The notes beneath the pieces are model-generated. The model did no database searches, was not told the DNA's origin, and was given only the letters and a program-made list of their open reading frames with translations. A program made the position numbers and the translations under genes. Shown here one piece after another: positions 1 through 8,467 of a stretch of DNA of 64,000 nucleotides (its first letter is position 1; each line of letters starts with the position of its first letter). Source of the DNA: Stutzerimonas kirkiae (lineage in GTDB: Bacteria; Pseudomonadota; Gammaproteobacteria; Pseudomonadales; Pseudomonadaceae); the NCBI RefSeq assembly GCF_004327335.1, contig NZ_QJUO01000011.1:54394-118393 (forward strand), given 5' to 3'.

Positions 1-1391
1 CCAGCGCCGGCTGGAAGGGCCGCGACAACGTCGCCGGCTCGTCCAGCGAATCGGTCACCACCGGCCAGGAGTCGCTGGAACCCTCCACCAGCAGCGACCG
101 CTCCAGCCGCGACGCCAACCTGCGCCTGTCGTGGAACGTGCTCGACTTCGGCGTCAGCTATTTCAGCGCCAAGGCCCAGGCCAACAAGGTGCTGGCCGCC
201 GAAGAGGCGCGCCGCAAGGTGGTCGCCGACATCATCCAGCAGGTCCGCGAGGCCTACTGGCAGGCGGCCAGTGCCGAACGCCTGCAACCGGAAGTGCAAC
301 GCGCCCTCGGCGATGCCCGCAATGCCCTGCAACAGGCCCGCCAGACCGAACAGCAACGCCTGATCGCGCCACTGGAGTCCCTGCGCTATCAGAAGGGACT
401 GCTGGAGATGGTGCGCCAACTGGAAGTCGTGGAAGGCGAACTGGCAGTGGCCAAGTCGCGCCTGGCCAGCCTGATGAACCTGCCGCCAGCCAGCCAATAC
501 AGCCTGGTGCAGCCTGGCGAGTCCAGCTATACCCAGCCTGCCCTGGCCTACAACCTGGCCGACCTGGAAGCCACCTCGATGGTGCAGCGCCCGGAAATCC
601 GCAGCGAAAGCTACCAGGCACGCAATGCCGTGCTGGAAACCCGCGCCGCGATGCTCAAGCTGCTGCCGGGGGCCAACCTGTTCGTCGGCGCCAACTACGA
701 CAGCAACAGCTACCTGGTCAACGACAACTGGGCCGACGCCGGCCTGCAGGTCAGTTGGAACCTGTTCAACGTGCTGGCCTATCCGGCCGTGAAGAGGAGC
801 GGCGAAGCCCGCCTGCAAGTCGCCGAACTGCGCCGCCAGGCCATGCGCATGGCCGTCCTCACCCAGGTCAACGTGGCCTGGCGCGAATTCCAGCGCTCCA
901 GCCAGGTGTTCGCCCGCTCCAATGAACTGCAGCAGGTACAACGCAATATCCTGCGCCAGAGCGAAAGCGCCTACGCCAGCCAGGCGCAGAGCCGGCTGGA
1001 GCGCGTACGCACGGCGACCGAGACGGTACTCGCCACCCGCACCCGCGACCGCGCCTTCGCCGAACTGCAGGTCGCCCATGGCGCCGTCTACCAGGCCGCT
1101 GGCCTCGACCCGTTGCCCGAGCGCATCGCCGGCCGCAGCATCGCCGAACTCAGCCGCAGCATCGCCAGTAACGCGGTACGCCTCGACCAGGGCCAGGGCG
1201 CGATACCGGCGGGCATCGCCGCCGCCCAGCAGGCGCCCTATGGCGTGGCCTCGAGCAGCGCGGCCGCAGGTACTCCACTGATCGCCCAGGCGCCAATGCA
1301 ACGCCAGGTGCTGCGCCTGGATATGTGGGAAAGCCTCGGCTCGCTGCGTGGCGCCGAACTGGTGCCGGTGGAGCGAGTCAATGATCGCTGA
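1..1391 (+). CDS. TolC-family outer-membrane channel protein, 5' end outside the window
   Basis: The frame is open from base 3 with no start, so the N-terminus and signal peptide lie upstream; about 462 codons are visible. The protein has the long alternating helical pattern of TolC/OprM-type factors, with two repeats of periplasmic alpha-barrel helices rich in Ala, Gln, Arg and Glu (for example the stretches near bases 180-500 and 790-1060) separated by short beta segments such as VSWNLFNVLAYP. It would form the outer-membrane exit duct. Its stop overlaps the start of the periplasmic adaptor by 11 bp, which points to translational coupling. The C-terminal tail after about base 1170 is Ala/Gln-rich and probably unstructured. 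The substrate is unknown. A GTG at 138 is only an internal codon. Confidence 0.85.
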   Translation, partial: SAGWKGRDNVAGSSSESVTTGQESLEPSTSSDRSSRDANLRLSWNVLDFGVSYFSAKAQANKVLAAEEARRKVVADIIQQVREAYWQAASAERLQPEVQRALGDARNALQQARQTEQQRLIAPLESLRYQKGLLEMVRQLEVVEGELAVAKSRLASLMNLPPASQYSLVQPGESSYTQPALAYNLADLEATSMVQRPEIRSESYQARNAVLETRAAMLKLLPGANLFVGANYDSNSYLVNDNWADAGLQVSWNLFNVLAYPAVKRSGEARLQVAELRRQAMRMAVLTQVNVAWREFQRSSQVFARSNELQQVQRNILRQSESAYASQAQSRLERVRTATETVLATRTRDRAFAELQVAHGAVYQAAGLDPLPERIAGRSIAELSRSIASNAVRLDQGQGAIPAGIAAAQQAPYGVASSSAAAGTPLIAQAPMQRQVLRLDMWESLGSLRGAELVPVERVNDR

Positions 1392-2148
1392 GCGGCGCCA
1401 CACCTACAGCTTCCGCTGTTCACTGCTGGCGGTGCTGATCGCCGCCAGCCTGCCGGACATGGCCCAGGCCGAGGAAACCGGCGAGCTGCGCGTGCAGCTC
1501 AGCCCGGTCCGCCAGACCGTACTGTCCAGCGAGATCAGCGGCAAGCTCACCGAGCTGCCGCTCAGGGAGGGCGAAACCTTCAAGCAGGGCCAGCGTCTGG
1601 CCGCCTTCGACTGCTCGGTGCAACGCGCCCAGTTGACCCGTAGCGAAGCCGTCCAGCGCGGCGCGCAGAAAAAGCTCGACGTGGCCAAGCGCCTCGACGC
1701 GCTGGGCTCTATCAGCCAGGCGGAAGTGGCCCAGACCCAGGCCGACCTGGCCGTGGCCCAGGCCGAAAGCGGCGTCAGCCGGGCCATGCTGAAACGCTGC
1801 ACGCTCGATGCGCCCTTCGCCGGCCGGGTGTCGCAACGCATGGCCGAACGCTGGCAGCACGTCGCCGAGGGCACCGAACTGCTGGCGATCTACGACGACA
1901 GCGTCTATCAACTGGAGCTGATCGTACCTTCCGCCTGGCTCACCTGGCTGAAGGCCGGCCTGGACTTCGAAGTGGCCCTGGACGAAACCGGGCAGCGCTA
2001 TGCCGCCCAGGTCGAACGCCTCGGCGCGGCCATCGACCCGTTGAGCCAGTCGCTCAAGGTGTTCGCGCGCATTACCGGCGATACGGCGGGATTGCTGCCG
2101 GGCATGAGTGGCGTGGCGTTGCTGCAAGCACCCGGAGAGGATTCGTGA
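1381..2148 (+). CDS. Periplasmic adaptor (membrane-fusion protein), short form
   Basis: A 255-residue protein with a Sec signal peptide: Arg-rich start, hydrophobic LLAVLIAASL core and cleavage after ...DMAQA, near residue 30. The mature part shows the adaptor order of barrel-sandwich (lipoyl-like) half, helical hairpin (about residues 78-135) and second lipoyl half with LDAPFAGRVS, then a beta-barrel. At 255 residues it is short for the RND adaptor family and lacks a membrane-proximal domain. The ATG at 1381 is preferred to in-frame 1348 because only 1381 puts the signal peptide at the N-terminus and it overlaps the TolC-like stop. It probably docks the outer-membrane channel to the inner-membrane adaptors encoded downstream. 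Its own stop overlaps the next GTG start by 4 bp. Confidence 0.8.
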   Translation: MIAERRHTYSFRCSLLAVLIAASLPDMAQAEETGELRVQLSPVRQTVLSSEISGKLTELPLREGETFKQGQRLAAFDCSVQRAQLTRSEAVQRGAQKKLDVAKRLDALGSISQAEVAQTQADLAVAQAESGVSRAMLKRCTLDAPFAGRVSQRMAERWQHVAEGTELLAIYDDSVYQLELIVPSAWLTWLKAGLDFEVALDETGQRYAAQVERLGAAIDPLSQSLKVFARITGDTAGLLPGMSGVALLQAPGEDS

Positions 2149-3521
2149 GCGCCAATGTGCCCCCTCCGAATGTGACACCCCTGCGCGACCGGCGCAGCGA
2201 ACGCATGGCGCTGCTGTTGCAACTGGAACGGCGCGCCCGCGCCCAGGAAGACCGGCTCGGCCTGGGCTTTCTGATGGTCAACGACAGCCGCCAGTTGCTC
2301 GACTACCGCGAAGCCCTGCTCTGGCGCGCCGACAGCGGGCGTATCGCGGCTTGCTCGGGGCTGGCCCAGGTGGAAGCCAATGCGCCCTTCATGCTCTATC
2401 TGGCCCGCATCTGCCAGGACTGGCGGCACCAGTCCTGGGCCGGCGAACTGCACGAACTGAGTGTGGCCGACGTGCCCCCCGCCCAGCAGCCGGAGTGGTC
2501 CGAATACCTGGCGCCACAGTTGCTCTGGGTTCCCCTGAAAAGCCGTAACGGCGAGTTGCTGGCCTGCCTGCTGTTCAGTTGCGAACAGCCATTGGCACGC
2601 CCGCAACGGGCCCTGCTGGAACTGTTGCAGGATGCCTATGCCCACGCCTGGGACAGCCTCTCGGGACGGCGCGCCAGCCCGGCGGCTGGCCTCGGCCCGC
2701 TACGCCGGCGCCCACGGAAATTGCTGTTGGCGGCAGTCGCGGCCCTCCTGCTGCTGGCCCTGTTGCCGGTGCGGCAGACGGTCCTGGCGCCCGCCGAAAT
2801 CGTGCCGCGCGAGCCCGCCGTGCTGCGGGCGCCCTTGCAGGCGGTGGTCGAACGCATCCTGGTCCAGCCCAACCAGATGGTCACGGCGAACGAAGCGCTG
2901 GTGCAACTCGACCGCCGGGAACTGGAAAGCCGCCTGGAGTCGGCCCGCCAGAGCCTGGCCGCGGCCGAAGCGCAACTGCGCCAGACACGCCAGCAGGCCC
3001 TGTTCGACGAGCGTGCCAAGGCGGCCCTGGCGGAACTGAGCAGCCGCCGCGAACAGGCCCGTACCGATGTCGACTACCTGAGCGACAACCTCGAACGCAC
3101 GCTGATCCTCGCGCCACGTGACGGTGTGGCGATCTTCGATGACCCCAGCGACTGGATTGGCCGGCCAGTAGCACTGGGCGAGCGCATCATGCAGGTCGCC
3201 GACCCACACGACGTTCGCCTGGAGATCGACCTGCCGGTGGGCGACGCCATCGAACTGGAAAACGGCAGCGACGTGCGCCTGTTCCTCAACAGCCAGCCCG
3301 GCAAGCCACTCACCGCGACACTGCAGCGCCAGGGTTACCGCGCCTCGCCAGCACTGGACGGCAGCATGGCCTATCGCCTGGTGGCGAACTTCACACAGGA
3401 CCAACCGGGTTTGCGCGTCGGCCTCAAAGGCACGGCCAAGCTCTACGGCCAGCGCACCCTGCTGTTCAACTACCTGCTGCGCCGCCCGTTGGCGGCCCTG
3501 CGCGTGCACCTGGGCTGGTAG
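2145..3521 (+). CDS. Inner-membrane HlyD-like adaptor with an N-terminal cytoplasmic GAF-like domain
   Basis: 458 residues, GTG start at 2145 in a GTGA overlap with the preceding gene. Residues 1-175 are soluble and read as a GAF-like sensory or scaffold fold (pattern match only). One transmembrane helix follows at about 191-209, flanked by an Arg-rich cytoplasmic anchor (RRRPRK). The periplasmic part has a lipoyl half at about 218-265, a short coiled coil at about 250-310, a second lipoyl half around LAPRDGVAIF, and a C-terminal beta-barrel. Adaptors normally carry only a short cytoplasmic tail, so the large N-terminal domain is unusual. It suggests that secretion or assembly is gated by a cytoplasmic signal or partner. 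It belongs to the same operon as its neighbours, and no transport ATPase is encoded beside it. Confidence 0.75.
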   Translation: MSANVPPPNVTPLRDRRSERMALLLQLERRARAQEDRLGLGFLMVNDSRQLLDYREALLWRADSGRIAACSGLAQVEANAPFMLYLARICQDWRHQSWAGELHELSVADVPPAQQPEWSEYLAPQLLWVPLKSRNGELLACLLFSCEQPLARPQRALLELLQDAYAHAWDSLSGRRASPAAGLGPLRRRPRKLLLAAVAALLLLALLPVRQTVLAPAEIVPREPAVLRAPLQAVVERILVQPNQMVTANEALVQLDRRELESRLESARQSLAAAEAQLRQTRQQALFDERAKAALAELSSRREQARTDVDYLSDNLERTLILAPRDGVAIFDDPSDWIGRPVALGERIMQVADPHDVRLEIDLPVGDAIELENGSDVRLFLNSQPGKPLTATLQRQGYRASPALDGSMAYRLVANFTQDQPGLRVGLKGTAKLYGQRTLLFNYLLRRPLAALRVHLGW

Positions 3522-3542
3522 ATGATTTCATTCATCGTGAGC

Positions 3543-3588
3543 GGTGCGCATGGCGCGCCCTACCGGTTCCGGGTGCGCCATGCGCACC
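3543..3588. repeat. REP-like palindrome, 14-bp perfect arms
   Basis: The arm at 3543-3556 (GGTGCGCATGGCGC) is the exact reverse complement of 3575-3588, with an 18-nt loop. It lies in the 92-bp gap between the GAF/HlyD adaptor and the M50 fusion gene, where a hairpin could lower or stabilise expression of the distal gene. The same GGTGCGC...GCGCACC design recurs at 6615-6667 and 44440-44499. Confidence 0.75.
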
Positions 3589-3613
3589 GGCCGGCCCCAG
3601 GAAAACACCGGCC

Positions 3614-5761
3614 ATGACCGCTCCCAGCGCACTCCCCGGCCAAGCGCGGCAACAACCGCTACCGAAGCTGCGCCGCACCCTGCGCCTGCATCCGGGCCCG
3701 CAGGCACGCGATGGCGCCCCAAGCTGGACGCTGGAAGACAGCGCCCGTGGCCGCTTCTACCGCATCGGCTGGGCCGAGGCGGAAATCCTCGCACGCTGGG
3801 AACTGGGCACGGCGCAGGCGGTGGCCAATGCGGTCAGCCAGGAAACCACCCTGGTTCTGGAGGAAGACGACGTATCCGGCTTCATCCAGTTCCTGACCAC
3901 CATGCAACTGGTAGAAGTCAGCGGCGATGCGGCGCTGTCCGACCTGAAGCGCCGTACCAAGGCCGGCGGCAAAGGCGGTTGGGGCCGTTGGCTGCTGAAC
4001 AACTACCTGTCGATCCGTATTCCCCTGCTGCGCCCGGACGCCTTCCTGTCCCGCACCTACCCCCGCGTGGCACCGCTGTTCAGCCGCGGCTTCGCCCTCG
4101 CCACCCTCTGCGCCGCCCTGCTCGGCCTGTTCCTCGCCGCCCGCCAGTGGGACGGCTTCGTGCACACCTTCCTGCACTTCTTCAGCCTGGAAGGCGCCCT
4201 GCTGGCGGCGCTGACCCTGAGCCTGACCAAGATCCTCCACGAGTTCGGCCATGCCTATACCTGCAAGCGCTATGGCTGCCGGGTGCCGACCATGGGCGTG
4301 GCCTTCCTGGTGTTATGGCCGGTGCTCTACACCGACGCCAGCGGCGCCTGGCGCCTGCCCCGGCGGCGCCAGCGACTGGCGATCGGCGCCGCCGGCATGG
4401 GCGTCGAGCTGTGCCTGGCGGCATGGGCGACCCTGGCCTGGAGTTTCCTGCCCGATGGCATGCTGCGCAGCGCCGCCTTCATGCTCGCCAGCACCACCTG
4501 GATCCTGACCCTGGCGGTCAACCTCAACCCGTTGATGCGTTTCGATGGTTATTTCCTATTCTCCGACCTGCTCGACGTACCCAACCTGCAGGAGCGCGCC
4601 TTCGAACTGGCACGCTGGCGCCTGCGCGAGACACTGTTCGGCTTCGGCGACGAGCCACCGGAATACTTCGACCCCTGGCTGCGGCGGACACTGCTGGGCT
4701 ACGCCTTCGCCACCTGGATCTACCGCTTCTTCCTGTTCCTCGGTATCGCCCTGCTGGTCTATCACTTCGCCTTCAAGCTGCTCGGCCTGTTCCTGTTCGC
4801 CGTGGAGATCATCCATTTCATCCTGCGCCCGATCTACAACGAACTGCGTCACTGGCACTCCCGCCGTAAGGATTACCGTATGAATCGCAATACCCTGGTC
4901 ACCCTCGGCCTGCTGCTCGCTGCCCTGCTGCTGGCGGCACTGCCCTGGCGCAGCCGCATCGAGGCGCCCGCCCTGCTACGCGCCGAACGACAGGCGATCC
5001 TGCTGGCACCGGCGGCAGCACGCCTGCAACGCATCGGCGCCGAAGCCGGGCAGGCGGTGCAGGCGGGACAATCGCTGTTCCAGTTGCAATCCCCCGATCT
5101 CGCCCACGAACTCGCCAGCCTGGAACATGAGATCGGCCTGCTGCGCACGCAGAGCAGCTTCCAGGTCCGCACCAGCGACGACAGTGCCCGCCAGGCGGTA
5201 GCGCGCAAGGAGCTGCAAGTGGCCCTGACACGCCATGCCGCGCTACTCGAACGGCTGAACCAATTGCAGGTCCGCGCCCCGTTCGACGGCACCCTCGCCG
5301 ACCTGGCGCAACCCCTGGCAACCGGGGAATGGCTGCCAGCCGGAGAGTGGCTGGGCACGGTGACCGGCGATGGCGGCGAAGTGGTCGAGGCCTTTGTCGG
5401 CGAGAGCGATCGCGAACGGCTGCAGGCGGGCCTCGAAGCCTGGTTCATCCCCGAGGACCCGGGCCGGCCACGGCGGCGCCTGGTACTCGAAGATATCGCC
5501 CAGACGGCGATCCGCAAGCTCACCTCGGCCCCGGAACTGGCCTCGGTGCACCAGGGCGGCATTGCCAGCCAGCTCGACGAGCAACGGGTTCCGGTCCCGG
5601 AACAGGCGCTCTATCGCGTCCTGCTACGCCCGCTGGACGACCAGCCCTCCCAACCCCAAGCACTGCGCGGCACCGCCAGCCTCGAAGGCGACGCCCGCAG
5701 CCCTCTGTTGCAGGCGGGGCAGCAGATACTGGCGCTGTTGATCAGGGAGTCGGCGTTCTAG
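3614..5761 (+). CDS. M50-type (site-2 protease-like) membrane protein fused to a HlyD-like adaptor, with PqqD-like N-terminus
   Basis: 715 residues in three parts. Residues 15-105 are cytoplasmic and resemble the PqqD/RRE fold: a beta-rich start with GRFYRIGWAEAEIL, then helices and a ...LVEV end. Residues about 155-445 are a polytopic membrane core with HEFGH at 209-213 and NPLMRFDGY at 305-313, the two metal-ligand motifs of M50B proteases, so the active site looks intact. A last membrane helix at about 427-444 leads to residues 450-715, a periplasmic HlyD-like region with lipoyl halves (around LLAPAAARLQRIG and VRAPFDGTLADLA) and an intervening coiled coil. The ATG at 3614 follows a 92-bp gap. 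It is probably the inner-membrane heart of the TolC-linked machine. Whether it cleaves the exported substrate or only forms a conduit cannot be told from sequence. Confidence 0.8.
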   Translation: MTAPSALPGQARQQPLPKLRRTLRLHPGPQARDGAPSWTLEDSARGRFYRIGWAEAEILARWELGTAQAVANAVSQETTLVLEEDDVSGFIQFLTTMQLVEVSGDAALSDLKRRTKAGGKGGWGRWLLNNYLSIRIPLLRPDAFLSRTYPRVAPLFSRGFALATLCAALLGLFLAARQWDGFVHTFLHFFSLEGALLAALTLSLTKILHEFGHAYTCKRYGCRVPTMGVAFLVLWPVLYTDASGAWRLPRRRQRLAIGAAGMGVELCLAAWATLAWSFLPDGMLRSAAFMLASTTWILTLAVNLNPLMRFDGYFLFSDLLDVPNLQERAFELARWRLRETLFGFGDEPPEYFDPWLRRTLLGYAFATWIYRFFLFLGIALLVYHFAFKLLGLFLFAVEIIHFILRPIYNELRHWHSRRKDYRMNRNTLVTLGLLLAALLLAALPWRSRIEAPALLRAERQAILLAPAAARLQRIGAEAGQAVQAGQSLFQLQSPDLAHELASLEHEIGLLRTQSSFQVRTSDDSARQAVARKELQVALTRHAALLERLNQLQVRAPFDGTLADLAQPLATGEWLPAGEWLGTVTGDGGEVVEAFVGESDRERLQAGLEAWFIPEDPGRPRRRLVLEDIAQTAIRKLTSAPELASVHQGGIASQLDEQRVPVPEQALYRVLLRPLDDQPSQPQALRGTASLEGDARSPLLQAGQQILALLIRESAF

Positions 5762-5786
5762 GCTTGAGGCTTGAGGCTTGAGGCTT
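5761..5786. repeat. Short tandem heptamer repeat
   Basis: Three full copies and part of a fourth of a GGCTTGA heptamer begin at the stop codon of the M50 fusion gene. A similar AAGCTTG tandem lies at 60071-60088. The tract is slippage-prone and has no evident function. Confidence 0.7.
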
Positions 5787-5934
5787 CATCAGTATGCGGG
5801 GACTCGCCCAGGCCCCGTCGAGCCTTCTCTTCCAGTCGCTTTCGTTAAGCATTCTTAAGGGACCAAACATTGTCCACCGGCCAGGGTCTGACCATCATTC
5901 ACCGCATCGTCTTTATCATTCAGGACTCCGACCG

Positions 5935-6525
5935 ATGAACGCCATCGTCAAGAACGCCCCCCAGCTTCCCCTGACCAAACGCCTGAAATCCGGCACCAGC
6001 GGCGACCACGACAGCGTCGACAACCTGGTGATGGGGTCGCGCCCATTCGAAAGCCTGGAGCGCTATGGCTACTTCCTGCGCCTGCAACATCGCTTCCACG
6101 GCAGCATCAATGCCCTCTACCAGGATGCCGAACTCAATCGCCTGCTGCCGGGCCTGCATGAACTGCCACGGTTCGCGGCGGTGGAACAGGACCTGCGCGA
6201 CATCGGCCAGGACGTGCCGACGGCCCCCGCCGCCATCACTCCCGCCACCCCCTATGCCGCCCTGGGCTGGTTGTACTGCAGCGAAGGCTCCAACCTGGGC
6301 GCCGCGTTCCTCTACAAGGAAACCCAGCAGATCGGCCTGGACGGCGAGCGGGGCGCTCGCCACCTGGCGGCCCATCCGGATGGCCGTGGCCTGCACTGGC
6401 GCCAGTTCACCACCCTGCTCGATGGCCTGGAACTGAACGAAGAACAGCGCCAGCAGGCGATCCAGGGCGCCAGCGATGCGTTCGCCTTCTACCGGCAGGC
6501 GCTGCGCGAGATATTCCCGCAGTAA
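5935..6525 (+). CDS. hemO: Biliverdin-producing heme oxygenase, HemO/PigA type
   Basis: 196 residues. It would open haem to biliverdin, CO and iron in the cytoplasm. The C-terminal two thirds closely follow the Pseudomonas PigA/HemO family: ALGWLYCSEGSNLGAAFLYK forms the distal helix with the glycine-rich kink, followed by GARHLA and LDGLELNEEQRQQAI..ASDAF. His25 in SGDHDSVDNL sits where the proximal haem ligand lies in HemO (HQRLE context). ATG 5935 is chosen over the in-frame 5794 because the upstream extension has no family similarity. The upstream 5870-5930 region has a T-rich stretch with TTTATCATTC, reminiscent of half a Fur site, so iron regulation is possible but not shown. No haem-uptake genes are adjacent, and the gene is separated from the secretion operon by a repeat-bearing gap. 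Confidence 0.85.
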   Translation: MNAIVKNAPQLPLTKRLKSGTSGDHDSVDNLVMGSRPFESLERYGYFLRLQHRFHGSINALYQDAELNRLLPGLHELPRFAAVEQDLRDIGQDVPTAPAAITPATPYAALGWLYCSEGSNLGAAFLYKETQQIGLDGERGARHLAAHPDGRGLHWRQFTTLLDGLELNEEQRQQAIQGASDAFAFYRQALREIFPQ

Positions 6526-6614
6526 GCACGCCTGCGCTCAACACAAAAGAAAGGGCTATGTCCCCGCTGGACTGTTGTACATCCAGTTGTCTTCGGGCAC
6601 CGCACCGGCTGGCA

Positions 6615-6667
6615 GGGTGCGCCCTGCGCACCTCCGGCCAGCCAAAGCCGGTACGCGCGACGCACCC
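6615..6667. repeat. REP-like imperfect palindrome
   Basis: GGGTGCGCCCTGCGCACC at 6615-6632 faces an imperfect inverted copy at 6650-6667 (about 13 of 18 positions complementary). It belongs to the hairpin family also seen at 3543-3588 and 44440-44499, here placed between convergent hemO and mgtE. Confidence 0.6.
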
Positions 6668-6678
6668 ATAAACCAAAG

Positions 6679-6714
6679 AAAAGGCCCACGGATATCCATG
6701 GGCCTTTTCTTTTA
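6679..6714. terminator. Bidirectional rho-independent terminator between hemO and mgtE
   Basis: The 10-bp arms AAAAGGCCCA (6679-6688) and TGGGCCTTTT (6699-6708) enclose a GGATATCC-containing loop. T-rich tracts follow on both strands (TTTTCTTTT on plus, TTTTCTTTGG on minus), so it can end transcripts from both converging genes. Confidence 0.9.
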
Positions 6715-6733
6715 TTGCTGGTATTGCTGGCAG

Positions 6734-8176
6734 CTACAACAGGAAGATCGTCGCCAACCCGAGGAAGATGAAAAACCCTCCACTGTCGGTCATGGCAGTG
6801 ATCATCACACTGGCGCCCATCGCCGGGTCGCGCCCCAGACGCGCCAGGGTCATGGGGATCAGCACCCCCATCAACGCCGCCAGCAACAGGTTCAGCGTCA
6901 TGGCGGCGGTCATCACCACCCCCAGCGACCAACTGTCGTACAACCAGAAGGCCACGGCGCCGATCACCCCGCCCCAGACCAGGCCATTGAGCAGACCCAC
7001 GCCCAGCTCCTTGCGCAACAAGCGCATGGTATTGCCAGTACTGACCTGGTCCAGCGCCATCGCCCGCACGATCATGGTGATGGTCTGGTTGCCCGAATTG
7101 CCGCCGATACCGGCGACGATCGGCATAAGCGCCGCCAGCGCCACCAGCTTCTCGATGGAACCGTCGAACAGGCCGATCACCCGCGAGGCGATGAACGCCG
7201 TCACCAGGTTGACCGCCAGCCAGGCCCAGCGGTTGCGCACCGACTTCCAGACCGAGGCGAAGATATCCTCCTCTTCGCGCAGACCGGCCATGCTGAGGAC
7301 TTCGCTCTCGCTTTCCTCACGGATCAGGTCGACCATCTCGTCGATGGTCAGGCGCCCGATCAGCTTGCCGCTCTTGTCCACCACCGGCGAGGAAACCAGG
7401 TCATAACGTTCGAAGGCCTGGGCCGCGTCATAGGCATCCTCGTCCGGATGGAAGGTCACCGGGTCATCCGCCATGACCTCGGCAACCTGCTTGTCCGGAT
7501 CGTTGACCAGCAGGCGCTTGATCGGCAGGACACCTTTGAGGACACCGTCGTAATCCACCACGAACAGCTTGTCGGTATGCCCCGGAAGCTCCTTCAGGCG
7601 GCGCAGGTAGCGCAACACCACTTCCAGGCTGACATCCTCGCGGATGGTGACCATTTCGAAGTCCATCAGCGCGCCGATCTGGTCTTCCTCATAGGACAGC
7701 GCCGAGCGAACCCGCTCGCGCTGCTGGGCGTCGAGGCTTTCCATCAATTCGTGCACGACATCCCTGGGCAGCTCGGGCGCCAGGTCGGCCAGCTCGTCGG
7801 CATCCATTTCCTTGGCCGCGGCCAGCAACTCCTGGTCGTCCATGTCGGCGATCAGGGTTTCCCGCACGGCATCGGATACTTCGAGCAGGATATCGCCATC
7901 GCGCTCGGCCTTGACCAGTTGCCAGACCGTCAGCCGGTCATCGAGGGGCAGCGCTTCGAGAATGTGGGCGACGTCGGCGGGGTGCAGCTCATCGAGCTTG
8001 CGCTGCAGTTCGGTCAGGTTCTGCCGATGCACAAGGCCTTCGACCAGGTCCTTGTTCTGGCCTTCCTGGCGATGCGCCAGGTCTTCGACCAGCTTGTGGC
8101 GCTGCAACAGTTCGACCACCTGTGCCAGGCGGTCCTGCAGGCTTTCTTGCGGTTTCTTGGTTTCTACTTCATTCAT
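6734..8176 (-). CDS. mgtE: Magnesium transporter MgtE
   Basis: 480 residues. The cytoplasmic N domain of helical MgtE repeats (LDELHPADVAHILEALP) is followed by a CBS pair at about 140-265 (KLFVVDYDGVLKGVLPI, LVSSPVVDKSGKLIGRLTI) and five membrane helices from about 290. The pore helix GIGGNSGNQT and the late TDSGGFFIF, with the Mg-binding Asp of the family, are present. The length is slightly above the ~450 family norm because of the N-terminal extension. The start at 8176 (MNEVETKK) is preferred to 8215 because GGAG lies six bases upstream. It imports Mg2+ with the CBS/N domains as Mg sensor. It appears monocistronic and ends at the shared terminator with hemO. Confidence 0.95.
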   Translation of the reverse strand: MNEVETKKPQESLQDRLAQVVELLQRHKLVEDLAHRQEGQNKDLVEGLVHRQNLTELQRKLDELHPADVAHILEALPLDDRLTVWQLVKAERDGDILLEVSDAVRETLIADMDDQELLAAAKEMDADELADLAPELPRDVVHELMESLDAQQRERVRSALSYEEDQIGALMDFEMVTIREDVSLEVVLRYLRRLKELPGHTDKLFVVDYDGVLKGVLPIKRLLVNDPDKQVAEVMADDPVTFHPDEDAYDAAQAFERYDLVSSPVVDKSGKLIGRLTIDEMVDLIREESESEVLSMAGLREEEDIFASVWKSVRNRWAWLAVNLVTAFIASRVIGLFDGSIEKLVALAALMPIVAGIGGNSGNQTITMIVRAMALDQVSTGNTMRLLRKELGVGLLNGLVWGGVIGAVAFWLYDSWSLGVVMTAAMTLNLLLAALMGVLIPMTLARLGRDPAMGASVMITAMTDSGGFFIFLGLATIFLL

Positions 8177-8467
8177 GACGCACTCCACCCCCAGCGGAGG
8201 AGCACGCCGGGGCAATCAATCGACTACAACCTGATTGGCAAAAGAGAAAATTGAGCGACTACTGGGTAAGTCCATGGGAAGGATTCCGAATGCCCTGAAG
8301 GGCGGACCGCGCGATTATAACACCTGAAACAGCACACTGCCGCAGCGAAATACAAGCAATACAAGCGCTTGCAACGGGCTCTCGCCCATTTCGATATACG
8401 CTGGACCCTAGTATGGACAGCGCCAGGTTACAGAAAGTCACTTAGCGGTGGTTTTGCCTTAGAGCCT
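8177..8467. other. mgtE upstream region, no gene seen
   Basis: About 290 bp between mgtE and the diverged repeat. It should contain the mgtE promoter. I see no convincing -35/-10 pair, riboswitch or coding frame. The stretch around 8310-8330 (GATTATAACACC on plus) is locally AT-rich. Confidence 0.5.

Noticed and set aside
6476..8254. 592-codon plus-strand open frame
   Set aside because: Antisense to mgtE and crosses the hemO/mgtE terminator; no recognisable domain.
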